DNA of 64,000 nt. It comes from Pseudoalteromonas sp. A601 (GTDB lineage: Bacteria; Pseudomonadota; Gammaproteobacteria; Enterobacterales; Alteromonadaceae). The stretch lies in NCBI RefSeq assembly GCF_002165575.1, contig NZ_MXQF01000006.1, positions 1 to 64,000 of the forward strand. The letters are read 5' to 3'. Both the position numbers and the translations under genes were made by a program. Below the pieces are notes generated by a model. That model saw only the letters and a list, made by a program, of their open reading frames with translations. It had not been told where the DNA came from and searched no databases. This document shows positions 7,399 to 15,089 of this stretch, in pieces (position 1 is the first letter of the stretch; the number at the start of each line of letters is the position of its first letter).

Positions 7399-8040
7399 TC
7401 GGGTAGCCGGAGATCTCCTCCAGCCCCACACCACCCATCTTGCACTTTTTATTAACAGGAAGTGCAATGGGCGGTTCATCTCCCGTAATGAATATTGATC
7501 CAAATATCTCTTAATGACGCTAAACCTTGTGAAGCTAAGTAGTTATTGCCTAGCGCAATGTTAATTCCTTTTGTTTTTGAACTTCGACAAGGGCCCTCGC
7601 TTGCAAGCGCCTACTCTTGGTACTGGTGATACCACATGTTATGACTAGTCTCTCACTGACCCCCAATTTCATTAAACTGCGTATTTTAGTACGTGCTATT
7701 CTTTAATAGAGAGCGCCATCGCCGCCAGTAGAACACCCTTATCCTACGGCGGATCCAATGATTTAAATCCACTGCTAGCTAATTTAAATAAAGGTCAAAA
7801 TAGACAGCACAATGGGGAGACGGCAGCTTTTTATTGAAGTAATGGCAAATGATTTGATTGTATAGAGCCTGCTTTCCTTTAAATAAAAAGCGGAATATTA
7901 CAGTCAATAAAGGCATGAATAAATTGACCTTACGGGTCAAACGAAAGTGGATGCATTCACTTGATTCTGCGGCAAATGTATTGCTTAGTTCATAATATAG
8001 AAGGCTGTAAAACACGATGTATTAAGAAGGGTAAGTCCTT
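7399..8040 (-). mobile_element. Remnant of a group IIC-attC intron, 3' part (copy 2)
   Basis: It is clearly homologous to 3427-4022 over its whole length, with small indels. It ends on the minus strand in the same domain VI-like hairpin and ACCCGAT next to a cassette end (7395). The domain V-like hairpin keeps arms ACCGCCCA and TGGGTGGT, but the inner stem has changed to TTGCACTT with AAGTGCAA around a longer loop, so pairing is kept while the sequence differs from copy 1. The maturase fragment inside is frameshifted. From 8041 to 8149 nothing is identified except a sequence like AAAATATGCCTGTCC, shared with about 13487. Confidence 0.7.
7476..7731 (-). pseudogene. Group II intron maturase, decayed C-terminal fragment (copy 2)
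   Basis: The minus-strand frame ending at TGA 7476-7478 reads NIALGNNYLASQGLASLRD and IWINIHYGR, matching the fragment at 3495. A short insertion around 7600-7617 and an upstream stop break the frame. The reverse-transcriptase part is absent. Confidence 0.65.
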
Positions 8041-8149
8041 ATTGGAGTTTTTCAAGTTAGTTGTCGCCTCGAGAGAACAGAACAAACAACAAAATATGCC
8101 TGTCCTTTTTATTTGGCTGTAAGCCTAATAACCCCTCTGGGTATATGCA

Positions 8150-8186
8150 CGAGCTTACCCCATAGTTGAGGTAAGCTCGCAAAGTT
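8150..8186 (-). terminator. Hairpin terminator after the large TonB receptor
   Basis: CGAGCTTACC (8150-8159) and GGTAAGCTCG (8170-8179) form a perfect 10-bp stem with a 10-base loop, just downstream of the minus-strand stop at 8190. The T-run after the stem is poor, so termination may be weak or the hairpin may stabilise the mRNA end. Confidence 0.55.
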
Positions 8187-8189
8187 ATT

Positions 8190-11100
8190 TTAGAAAGTCC
8201 AGTTTAGTCCCACATAGTAACGACGACCGTTAGTCCATTCGTTAACATATACCTTGTCTAAATGGTTTTCATAGTAAGGTTTAAGCTCTTCAACAGAAAT
8301 GCCACTTGCTTCAGATAATATAGCAAATGCAGCATCGCCAGTCACTGATGATTCAACAATGTTATTGCCATTATCATCAGTTGCAATAACACGGTTACCC
8401 GTTGGTACACCATCATCACCAATTTCATCTACCCACTTCATATTATTAATGACTGGATCATTGACAATTTGTGAACGATCTAAGTAGTGCACGACATTTT
8501 CGTTGGTCAAGTTGGTCACAGCGAAACTAGCTACTACGTTATCCATGATTTGATAGGTCGCTTTAAAGTCTAATTGCGAGCGAGCGTCTGTGTAACGTAT
8601 TCCCTCGCTATCGCTTTGGTTAGCAAATTCACTACGATAGTTATACGAAAGTCGTGCTGAAAACGTTTCATTTTCAAAATACACAGAGGCATTTAACGTA
8701 TCTTGAGATTGACCAAACATAGGTTCCGATTGAACGGTTGTCTTGGTGCTAAAGCCTGTTACTTCAAAATAATCACGTTGTGATGGGTCGCTCACATGCG
8801 TTTCAACATCGCTCATATCGCCGACTTCATAGGCGAATGTAGAGTTGGTGAACATCTGATCTGGTACGTCAGTGTAGGTATAGTTCACCAAACCACCAAA
8901 GCCATTGCCAAAGTCGTGTTGAAGTTGCATCTCAAGACCTTTAACTTTTTGTTCTCCGGTATTGAAGTAAGAACTGACAACGTAGTCACCAAAAACAGGG
9001 TAGCCGTTATTATCCGTTCTGCCTTCGTCTCCTAAATAATCTAAGTTTTGCACTTTAGATGTTGCGCGTACCATATCCTTGATATCTTTTTGGAACGCCG
9101 TAACAGAGAATATTGAAGACTTATCAAAATACCACTCAACCCCAATTTCACTGTTAATTGAGGTGTAAGAGCCAAGATCTGGATTACCCACCGAGCCCCT
9201 ACGTTGTGAGTCCATAGCTAAACGCTCGGCTAAACCTTCTTCGGTTAGGTCTTGCTGGCGTCCATCGTTATATAACCTATAACGTTCGGTGGCTAGGTAA
9301 AAGGTGCTTCTCATCTGGTTTAGGCTAGGGTGAGAGATATTTTTCGACGCGGCAGCTCTTAAAATCAGATCATCGGCCAAATCATAAGAAATATTAAAGC
9401 TCGGTAAGTAATCTTTTGTGCTACTGGTTTGTACTAATGGTGCGTAAATATTAAAGCCGGCCAACTGTTCTACATAACCTGCTTCACTTGAATCTAAAGG
9501 GTAAGATAACGGCTGGCCATTTTCATCTTTGGCTACTTCATTACCGATAGATTCACGTTCGGTGTCTACAACACGTAAACCGACATTACCGCGAAATTTT
9601 TCGCCGCTAAAGTTGGCCATGGCATAGTAAGCTAAATATTCTTCGTTTACATCGTAATAGTCACCAGCAGATTCCGTCATACCTGAGCGACAACCGTAAT
9701 AGTTATTCGGGCCAGAGTAGGCGGCAATGGTGTCTTCACAACTGCCTTTGTTTGGCGTGCCTTCTGAGTGTAATACTAAAAAGTGATCGTTGAGTAGTGC
9801 ATCTCGCTTATTCTGATCAATAGCAAAATATTCATCTGGGATATCATGGCCGGCGGTATCTAAGCCTGATACGGTGCCGCCTGCAATTTCTCCGGCTAAA
9901 ATAACTGGGAACGCGCTGACTTCGTTGGAATAACCGTGAAATCTTGCATCTTCAGTAAAGTAGTCTTCAGTGTGGTTTAGCTTACGAAGTTTGCCACCAA
10001 ATTTCACACTGTCAATGTAGAACTTGTTGTCCAGTTCCCAAGTGATATCAGCCTGAAAGAAGTCTTCGGTATTTTCACGGTAGCGAGCTGTGTTGCGTAA
10101 ACCACCCGTTAGCAAGTAAAACTCATTGGTTGGGGCAAGTAAGAAGTTTTGGGCGCGCTGCTGTGCAGCTGCTAATTCATCACCAGTTAAAGAAGGGTCG
10201 GCTTCTACACCCCAATATACTTTACCTGTATCAGGGTTATAACCGTAGCCGAGGTTGACACCTTCATAGGTTGGAATTTTAAGGGCTGTATCATCACCAG
10301 AATAGGGGGTTTCAGAGTCGCCATATCGGCTAGCTAGGGTGGTTGCACGATCTAACACGGTGCTTTCAGCGCTTGTGCGTCCTGCTTGAAGTTTAATCTC
10401 AAATTGGTCTGCCGTGTAGTCCATAGTAAGATGGACTCTACTTTGATCGGTTTCGGTACCGCTGCGATCATTGGAATCCCTACGCACCATTTCACCCCAT
10501 GTAGCTGGGTTCGTACGATAGCCATTGCCATCCCAAATTTCACCAGCATTACCCACTAAGTATACGCCATCAACAGGATAGGTTGCTGATAAAACAATAT
10601 CTTGAACGGGATCCATTACTAACCGAGGATCAACACCGGGTACACCATTACTATAGAGTAGCTGACTGGCTCTGTAGGTTTGCGCGTATAAGTTATCACT
10701 CTTATTGTCGCGATCTGAGCTGTTTTGGTTTAATTCAAGGTTAAAGTTTAGTGCATCGGTTGGCGCCCACTGTAAATTTATTGTTGTGTCAAGACGGCTT
10801 TCCTCAGTGGAAAAGGCTGGTGAATAAAGCATATTACCGATATTTAAAGGTGCGGTTTGGCCTAAACCGCCATCTCTACGGCTACCCCAGAAGAGCCCCC
10901 AATCAGGATCTATATAAGTGGGATTCATCACTTCATCAAGCTGCCCCCAATTTTGGGTGTTATTGTTCCAGACGCCCGAGTTATTTGACTCAACGCCAGC
11001 TTGGGCAAATGGCCAGTACCCTTCGTATAGTCCATCAGCATTAAAGCCATTACCTGCTACGGCTTCTAAGTCACCATAGGTATAACCATTTAAGGCCATA

Positions 11101-11963
11101 TGGCGAGTGACAATTAAGTTATGCCCACTCATATGTCTTAACTTAATATCACTGCTTAAACATTCTTCGGTTGGACAATCGATAGGATCAGTTTTTTGAA
11201 AGCCTGTACCACTGCCTACGCCACCTGATTCAAAACCAGAGCGTAATGCATTACGTTGTTGTAAGCTGACGCTAATTGACGCACCAAAAGTTTGTTCGTC
11301 ATTGACAAAGTTATATGCGGTGGAAACTTGTGGCGATGACTTTTCTGAAGAGTCGTTGTATTCCGCTTCAACATTGAAGTAACCATAACCATCTTCCTGC
11401 TCTAACGGTTTTTTGGTATGCAATACAACGGTGCCACCAATACCGCCAGCGTCTAAGTCAGCGCGCGCTGACTTGTATACTTCAATTTTCGATACTTGAT
11501 CAGCAGGGATGTTAGAAAAGTCAAAAGCATTGCTCTCCGACTGACCGGGTAAATAGGAAACAGATTTTGCTGATTGGCCATTAACTAGGGTATTTGTTAG
11601 TTCAGGTGATGTGCCTCGAATTGAAACTTTTGAGCCTTCTCCAAATTGCCGCTCAATTTGCACCCCTGCAACACGTTGTAAAGCTTCGGCCATATTTTTG
11701 TCAGGATTTTTGGCAATATCCTCGGTATTAATGGAGTCAACAACGGTATCAGCAAAGCGTTTATTGTTTAAGTTCTCACGCAATGAAGAGCGAATACCGG
11801 TTACTTGAATAACCTCTATTTCTTCCTGTGATTTATTTTCTAATATTTTATTTGCTGTTTTCTCTGTATTAGATTGCTCCGCGAAAACAGTGGTAGAGAC
11901 ACTAGCAGTAAAAAATATAGCCGAATGAAGTGCAACGGTTATTCTGGATAAGCGTGGTTTCAT
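8190..11963 (-). CDS. TonB-dependent receptor, Xanthomonas/Caulobacter type
   Basis: The 1257-residue outer-membrane receptor has a signal peptide (about 1-28, ending VFA), a TonB box near residue 50 (EVIQVTG), the family's SLRENLNNKRFADTVVDSI plug start, a plug to about residue 190 and a long beta-barrel ending in the aromatic YYVGLNWTF. Receptors with this start (TIGR01782-like) usually import carbohydrates or other large nutrients rather than ferric siderophores. The substrate cannot be read from sequence, and no sugar-degradation genes are adjacent. It stands alone between the intron remnant and a decayed transposase. ATG 11963 follows AGGAAAAAC on its strand. Confidence 0.9.
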   Translation of the reverse strand: MKPRLSRITVALHSAIFFTASVSTTVFAEQSNTEKTANKILENKSQEEIEVIQVTGIRSSLRENLNNKRFADTVVDSINTEDIAKNPDKNMAEALQRVAGVQIERQFGEGSKVSIRGTSPELTNTLVNGQSAKSVSYLPGQSESNAFDFSNIPADQVSKIEVYKSARADLDAGGIGGTVVLHTKKPLEQEDGYGYFNVEAEYNDSSEKSSPQVSTAYNFVNDEQTFGASISVSLQQRNALRSGFESGGVGSGTGFQKTDPIDCPTEECLSSDIKLRHMSGHNLIVTRHMALNGYTYGDLEAVAGNGFNADGLYEGYWPFAQAGVESNNSGVWNNNTQNWGQLDEVMNPTYIDPDWGLFWGSRRDGGLGQTAPLNIGNMLYSPAFSTEESRLDTTINLQWAPTDALNFNLELNQNSSDRDNKSDNLYAQTYRASQLLYSNGVPGVDPRLVMDPVQDIVLSATYPVDGVYLVGNAGEIWDGNGYRTNPATWGEMVRRDSNDRSGTETDQSRVHLTMDYTADQFEIKLQAGRTSAESTVLDRATTLASRYGDSETPYSGDDTALKIPTYEGVNLGYGYNPDTGKVYWGVEADPSLTGDELAAAQQRAQNFLLAPTNEFYLLTGGLRNTARYRENTEDFFQADITWELDNKFYIDSVKFGGKLRKLNHTEDYFTEDARFHGYSNEVSAFPVILAGEIAGGTVSGLDTAGHDIPDEYFAIDQNKRDALLNDHFLVLHSEGTPNKGSCEDTIAAYSGPNNYYGCRSGMTESAGDYYDVNEEYLAYYAMANFSGEKFRGNVGLRVVDTERESIGNEVAKDENGQPLSYPLDSSEAGYVEQLAGFNIYAPLVQTSSTKDYLPSFNISYDLADDLILRAAASKNISHPSLNQMRSTFYLATERYRLYNDGRQQDLTEEGLAERLAMDSQRRGSVGNPDLGSYTSINSEIGVEWYFDKSSIFSVTAFQKDIKDMVRATSKVQNLDYLGDEGRTDNNGYPVFGDYVVSSYFNTGEQKVKGLEMQLQHDFGNGFGGLVNYTYTDVPDQMFTNSTFAYEVGDMSDVETHVSDPSQRDYFEVTGFSTKTTVQSEPMFGQSQDTLNASVYFENETFSARLSYNYRSEFANQSDSEGIRYTDARSQLDFKATYQIMDNVVASFAVTNLTNENVVHYLDRSQIVNDPVINNMKWVDEIGDDGVPTGNRVIATDDNGNNIVESSVTGDAAFAILSEASGISVEELKPYYENHLDKVYVNEWTNGRRYYVGLNWTF

Positions 11964-12295
11964 GTTTTTCCTATTGATTTATTTGTTATTTTAATGCCAT
12001 CGCACCTTTTCTATGAAAGGTTTATTACGAATGACCCCTTGAACAACTCTATTGTTACTGAATTGAAGTATTAATATAGTGTAAAAAAAATAAATATCAA
12101 GAATATAATATTCTAACTACTTTATTTGTTCTTTTATTTTATATTCTTGTGAAAAACGAGATACTGAATATATGGGGTCATCGGATGCTACTGCGCCGCA
12201 GTACAATAAATAAAATAGGACAGCCATAAAAATTTTTGCAAGAATCATAGTATCAACTACTGTTGTTATACATAGCTAAATAAGGTTGGTATTTT
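11964..12295. other. Upstream region of the TonB receptor and decayed RAYT
   Basis: This AT-rich region should hold the receptor promoter, but I cannot place -35/-10 boxes with confidence. Near 12222-12234 is AATAGGACAGCCAT. Its reverse complement resembles ATGCCTGTCCTTTTTATTT at about 8097 and 13491, so this motif recurs around the mobile debris. Confidence 0.3.
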
Positions 12296-13259
12296 ATGAC
12301 TCGCGCAAGAAAATAGCTGATTGATTTAGCATCCACATCTTATTATCACTTAATCTCACGGTGTGCTAGGCGAGCGTTTTTGTGTGAAGATGATAAAGAT
12401 ACAGATACAGGTAAAAACTGTGATCATCGTCGGGAGTGGCTAGTAGCACGGATAAAGCTATTAAGTAAGTATTTGCCATAGAAATTGCCGCCTACGCGAT
12501 AATGAGCAATCACTACCACCTTGTTGTGAATGTCAATAGACGTCAGGCACTTGATTAGTTTGATGATGAAGTAATTAACCGCTGGTATCAGCTTTACAAT
12601 GGTCATGTTTTGGTTGATCGCTGCTAAAATGGAGAGAAGTTAGATAAGGTAAGTGACTTATTTTTTAATGAAGTTATCGCAAAATGGCGAGAAAGATTGT
12701 ATGACATCAGCTGATATATGAAAAACCTCAATGAGTACATTGCCCGTGAGGCCACTGAAGAAGATAACTGCACAGGAAAGTATTATTCGCAGCCATCCCT
12801 GGCGCTCACCCTTCGGGCTGCCTAACGGCATTCAAATTTATTTCCTATTAATTTGTGGGAAGGGCCTTTCCTTTTGTTAAAGATCAATCACAAGCATTAT
12901 TAGATGAAACCGCAGTGCTTAGTTGCATGGCCTACGTTGATTTAATCCTATCAGAGCAAACATGGCCGATACGCTTGAAGACAGTGATTTTACGTCAATT
13001 CAAGAGCGTATAGCGCATTTCAAAGCTCAAGCCATTTGGCGGCAACCACATTAAAGACACGCTCCCTTTTGCCTTATTGGATTACATTGAATTAGTCGAT
13101 TGGAGTGGCCGTCATATAGCTCCAAAGAAAAAAGGACATATCAACAAGGTTGTACCAAAAGTGTTGCTCAATTTGAATATAGAAGAAGCGCACTGGCTTG
13201 AATCAATTCAACGTTTCAGGCAGCAAACAACGGTTAAAGCAACAAGCTGCAACCAATGA
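12296..13259 (+). pseudogene. Decayed REP-associated tyrosine transposase
   Basis: Collinear with the intact RAYT at 5334 but broken by in-frame stops (already at codon 7) and frameshifts. Recognisable pieces are YYHLISRCARRAFLCEDD, an AIMSNHYHLVVNV copy of the metal-binding motif, EDNCTGK, and a YIELVDWSGRHIAPKKKGH end (13080-13140) that matches LVELTGRIIREDKRGH in the intact copy. About 80 bases of foreign sequence interrupt it near 12780. Confidence 0.85.
12780..12862. repeat. Short REP-like insertion inside the decayed RAYT
   Basis: Where the intact gene reads straight from the CTGCACAGG equivalent into GGGAAGG, this copy carries about 80 extra bases including CGCAGCCATCCCTGGCGCTC and CACCCTTCGGGCTGCC. 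GCAGCC and GGGCTGC can pair into a REP-like hairpin. CAGGAAA on the left and TTTCCT on the right may mark its ends. Confidence 0.5.
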
Positions 13260-13487
13260 CGTGAAATGGTACAAAAGCGCAGGTTGAGTGAAAAGTGAAA
13301 GTCTCTTCAAGTGAATTGTCAAAAAAATACAATTAAGTTATTGATAAAAATCAAATCTCTAGATCATATTTACTGCCTAAAATTCATTCCAAGCTACTTA
13401 ACTCTACGTTTTGCAACAAACATTGCATAAAAAATAATTCCAACGTTATCCACGATGAGAGAGTTGTTAAATTTTTAACCACAAAAT
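13260..13487. other. Intergenic DNA with no identified feature
   Basis: AT-rich sequence after the decayed transposase. I see no gene, hairpin or attC core that I would defend. Confidence 0.3.
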
Positions 13488-13611
13488 ATGCCAGTCCTTT
13501 TTATTTTATACTTTACGTAAAATCGACGTAACTAATTGAATAAAAATAGGAACTCGGCTATGGTTAATGCATCAATAAAAATAAATTAAAAACGTGTAAT
13601 TCTACAGGCTC
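13488..13611. mobile_element. Element end related to the 1719-1864 MITE (second copy)
   Basis: Shares about 120 bases with 4080-4199, including TAGGAACTCGGCTATGGT. The last 19 bases on the minus strand read GAGCCTGTAGAATTACACG, close to the MITE end. It is followed directly by GTTATAC (13612-13618), again a cassette-start core. No left end was found. Confidence 0.55.
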
Positions 13612-13640
13612 GTTATACGTTTAGTCAGGATTGGAGTTCA

Positions 13641-13928
13641 ATGGACGATCAAGCAATTAAAATTCAACGAAGTGGGTACCTGATAAAAGCTTTGATGTTA
13701 TTTGTAATGTATTTACAAGTGGCTCAGTATTATCAAACAAACATTTTGGACTTTGGCGAAATAGCTGCCACCTTTGGAATACTGTGTTTCTTTCGTGGTC
13801 TTCTGCTAAACCCATTATTACTGGCATCTCCTTTAAAAAGTTGTTTTAAATCAGGCTTCAGATTTACCAAAAGTAGTTATAAATATTTTCTACTTGCTGT
13901 AGTTTTAATAGCAGTTGGTGCATTGTAA
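13641..13928 (+). CDS. Small membrane protein (cassette gene)
   Basis: ATG 13641 is preceded by GGAG (13632-13635). The 95-residue product has hydrophobic stretches near residues 13-30, 38-62 and 80-94, so it should sit in the membrane. The family is unknown. Its cassette opens with GTTATAC at 13612 and ends near TGTACAAC (13934-13941), a degenerate mirror of that core. A 160-bp repeat shared with the second cassette locus follows. Confidence 0.65.
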   Translation: MDDQAIKIQRSGYLIKALMLFVMYLQVAQYYQTNILDFGEIAATFGILCFFRGLLLNPLLLASPLKSCFKSGFRFTKSSYKYFLLAVVLIAVGAL

Positions 13929-13936
13929 AAAAATGT

Positions 13937-14098
13937 ACAACACATATGAGCCTTAACTCTATCAATAGGCACTAGTATTTTATTTGACCGTTTTTATACA
14001 GTGGCGGTCAATTCCAAATCAACTCTAATTCAATAAGTAAATTCGTTTACTTCGTCTGTCGATGTGGTTATTAAGCAAGTTGCTTACGGCAAACACAT
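13937..14098. repeat. Repeat shared with 42922-43072 (copy 1)
   Basis: Starts ACAACACATATGAGCC and runs through TCAATAGGCACTAGTATT, a hairpin TTGACCG...CGGTCAA and GTCGATGTGG to GGCAAACACAT. The same sequence with scattered changes follows the last cassette gene at 42922. In both places it begins at a degenerate half-core just after a cassette gene, so it may be an unusual attC or a terminal array element. From 14099 to 14213 nothing else is identified. Confidence 0.6.
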
Positions 14099-14213
14099 TT
14101 AGGGTGCGTTACGCAGTAATCTCTTATTGCGATCTCATCGCAGCTAGGCTTTTCCTATATCCTTTTGGGGTTGCTGGAGCACTACGACTAAATGGATTGA
14201 TGTTTTATGTAAG

Positions 14214-14927
14214 TTGCAACATTTTGCAATCATCACTTATGCAGTAGACCCTTCAAGGTTCGCTGGGATGTTTCCTGCACGTTTTAAGTTAGACACCTTA
14301 CAAATCAACGATGAAGAAAAAGCGCTTATTTCAGTAGTACCATTTATTGATGTTGACTTTACTTCCGCAGTTTATCCATTTCCTAAATTTACTATGGGGC
14401 AAACCAATTACCGGATCTATATAATAGATAAGCAAACCAATGAACGCTGTGTTTGGTTTTTGGGAACCACGTTAGATTCATGTACTCTCGCAGTACCCAG
14501 GTTACTTTGGAATTTACCTTGGTACCCAGGTAAAGTTAAGTTTGATTGTGCGTTTGATGAAACAGAACAAATATACCGTAAATATAAAATGACGACAGAA
14601 GCTGCCTGGGCTCCTGTAAGCGTCGAACTAACACAGAGCAAAGATGCAAAAATTGAATTGTTGGGATTCCCTGATACGCAAACGGGGCTTGTGTATTTAA
14701 CGCATCCATTAGCTGGCTTTTATTATCGTCATGATGGAAAACTAGGTACTTATAGGGTGTGGCACAAGCAATTAGAAGTAGCTTCTGCAAACGTCAATTT
14801 AGCTCGTTTTGGCTTATTATCTCGCTTAGGTTTAGTTACAGAAAAAGAGCAACAATTACCGCACAGTGTGCTAATTGAGCCGACAAATGAATTCACTATT
14901 TACTTACCGCCAAAAGTAGTGAAATAA
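14214..14927 (+). CDS. DUF2071 (YqjF-like) protein
   Basis: The protein resembles the DUF2071/YqjF family, which has an acetoacetate-decarboxylase-like fold: an N-terminal FAIITYAVDPSRFAGMFP block, a central NYRIYIIDKQTNERCVWFLG strand pair and a WNLPWYPGK turn. The catalytic function of the family is unknown. Homology seems to continue upstream of TTG 14214 (WIDVLCKLQHF), where the frame is open to 14148 but has no ATG. Either TTG is the start or the true start was lost when the adjacent repeat arrived. It is convergent with the siderophore receptor. Confidence 0.7.
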   Translation: MQHFAIITYAVDPSRFAGMFPARFKLDTLQINDEEKALISVVPFIDVDFTSAVYPFPKFTMGQTNYRIYIIDKQTNERCVWFLGTTLDSCTLAVPRLLWNLPWYPGKVKFDCAFDETEQIYRKYKMTTEAAWAPVSVELTQSKDAKIELLGFPDTQTGLVYLTHPLAGFYYRHDGKLGTYRVWHKQLEVASANVNLARFGLLSRLGLVTEKEQQLPHSVLIEPTNEFTIYLPPKVVK

Positions 14928-15040
14928 AAATATATTATTCAAATTCATTTAAAGAGTGTTTTGAAAACTTAGGTATCACCACCTCTAAAGTAGCAATGAC
15001 GAATGTTAGTTATACCCGAACAACAAACTAGTTTACTTTG

Positions 15041-15074
15041 AAATACCACGCGATTATAAAATCGCGTGGTATTT
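15041..15074. terminator. Bidirectional hairpin terminator
   Basis: AAATACCACGCGAT (15041-15054) and ATCGCGTGGTATTT (15061-15074) form a perfect 14-bp stem with a 6-base loop. It lies between convergent genes ending at 14927 and 15090. Confidence 0.8.
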
Positions 15075-15089
15075 ATTATGGCTTATGAG

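Noticed and set aside
7779..8015. A 78-codon minus-strand open frame
   Set aside because: It lies within the repeated intron-associated debris, and the homologous stretch of copy 1 (3722-4022) is broken by stops, so it is not under coding selection.
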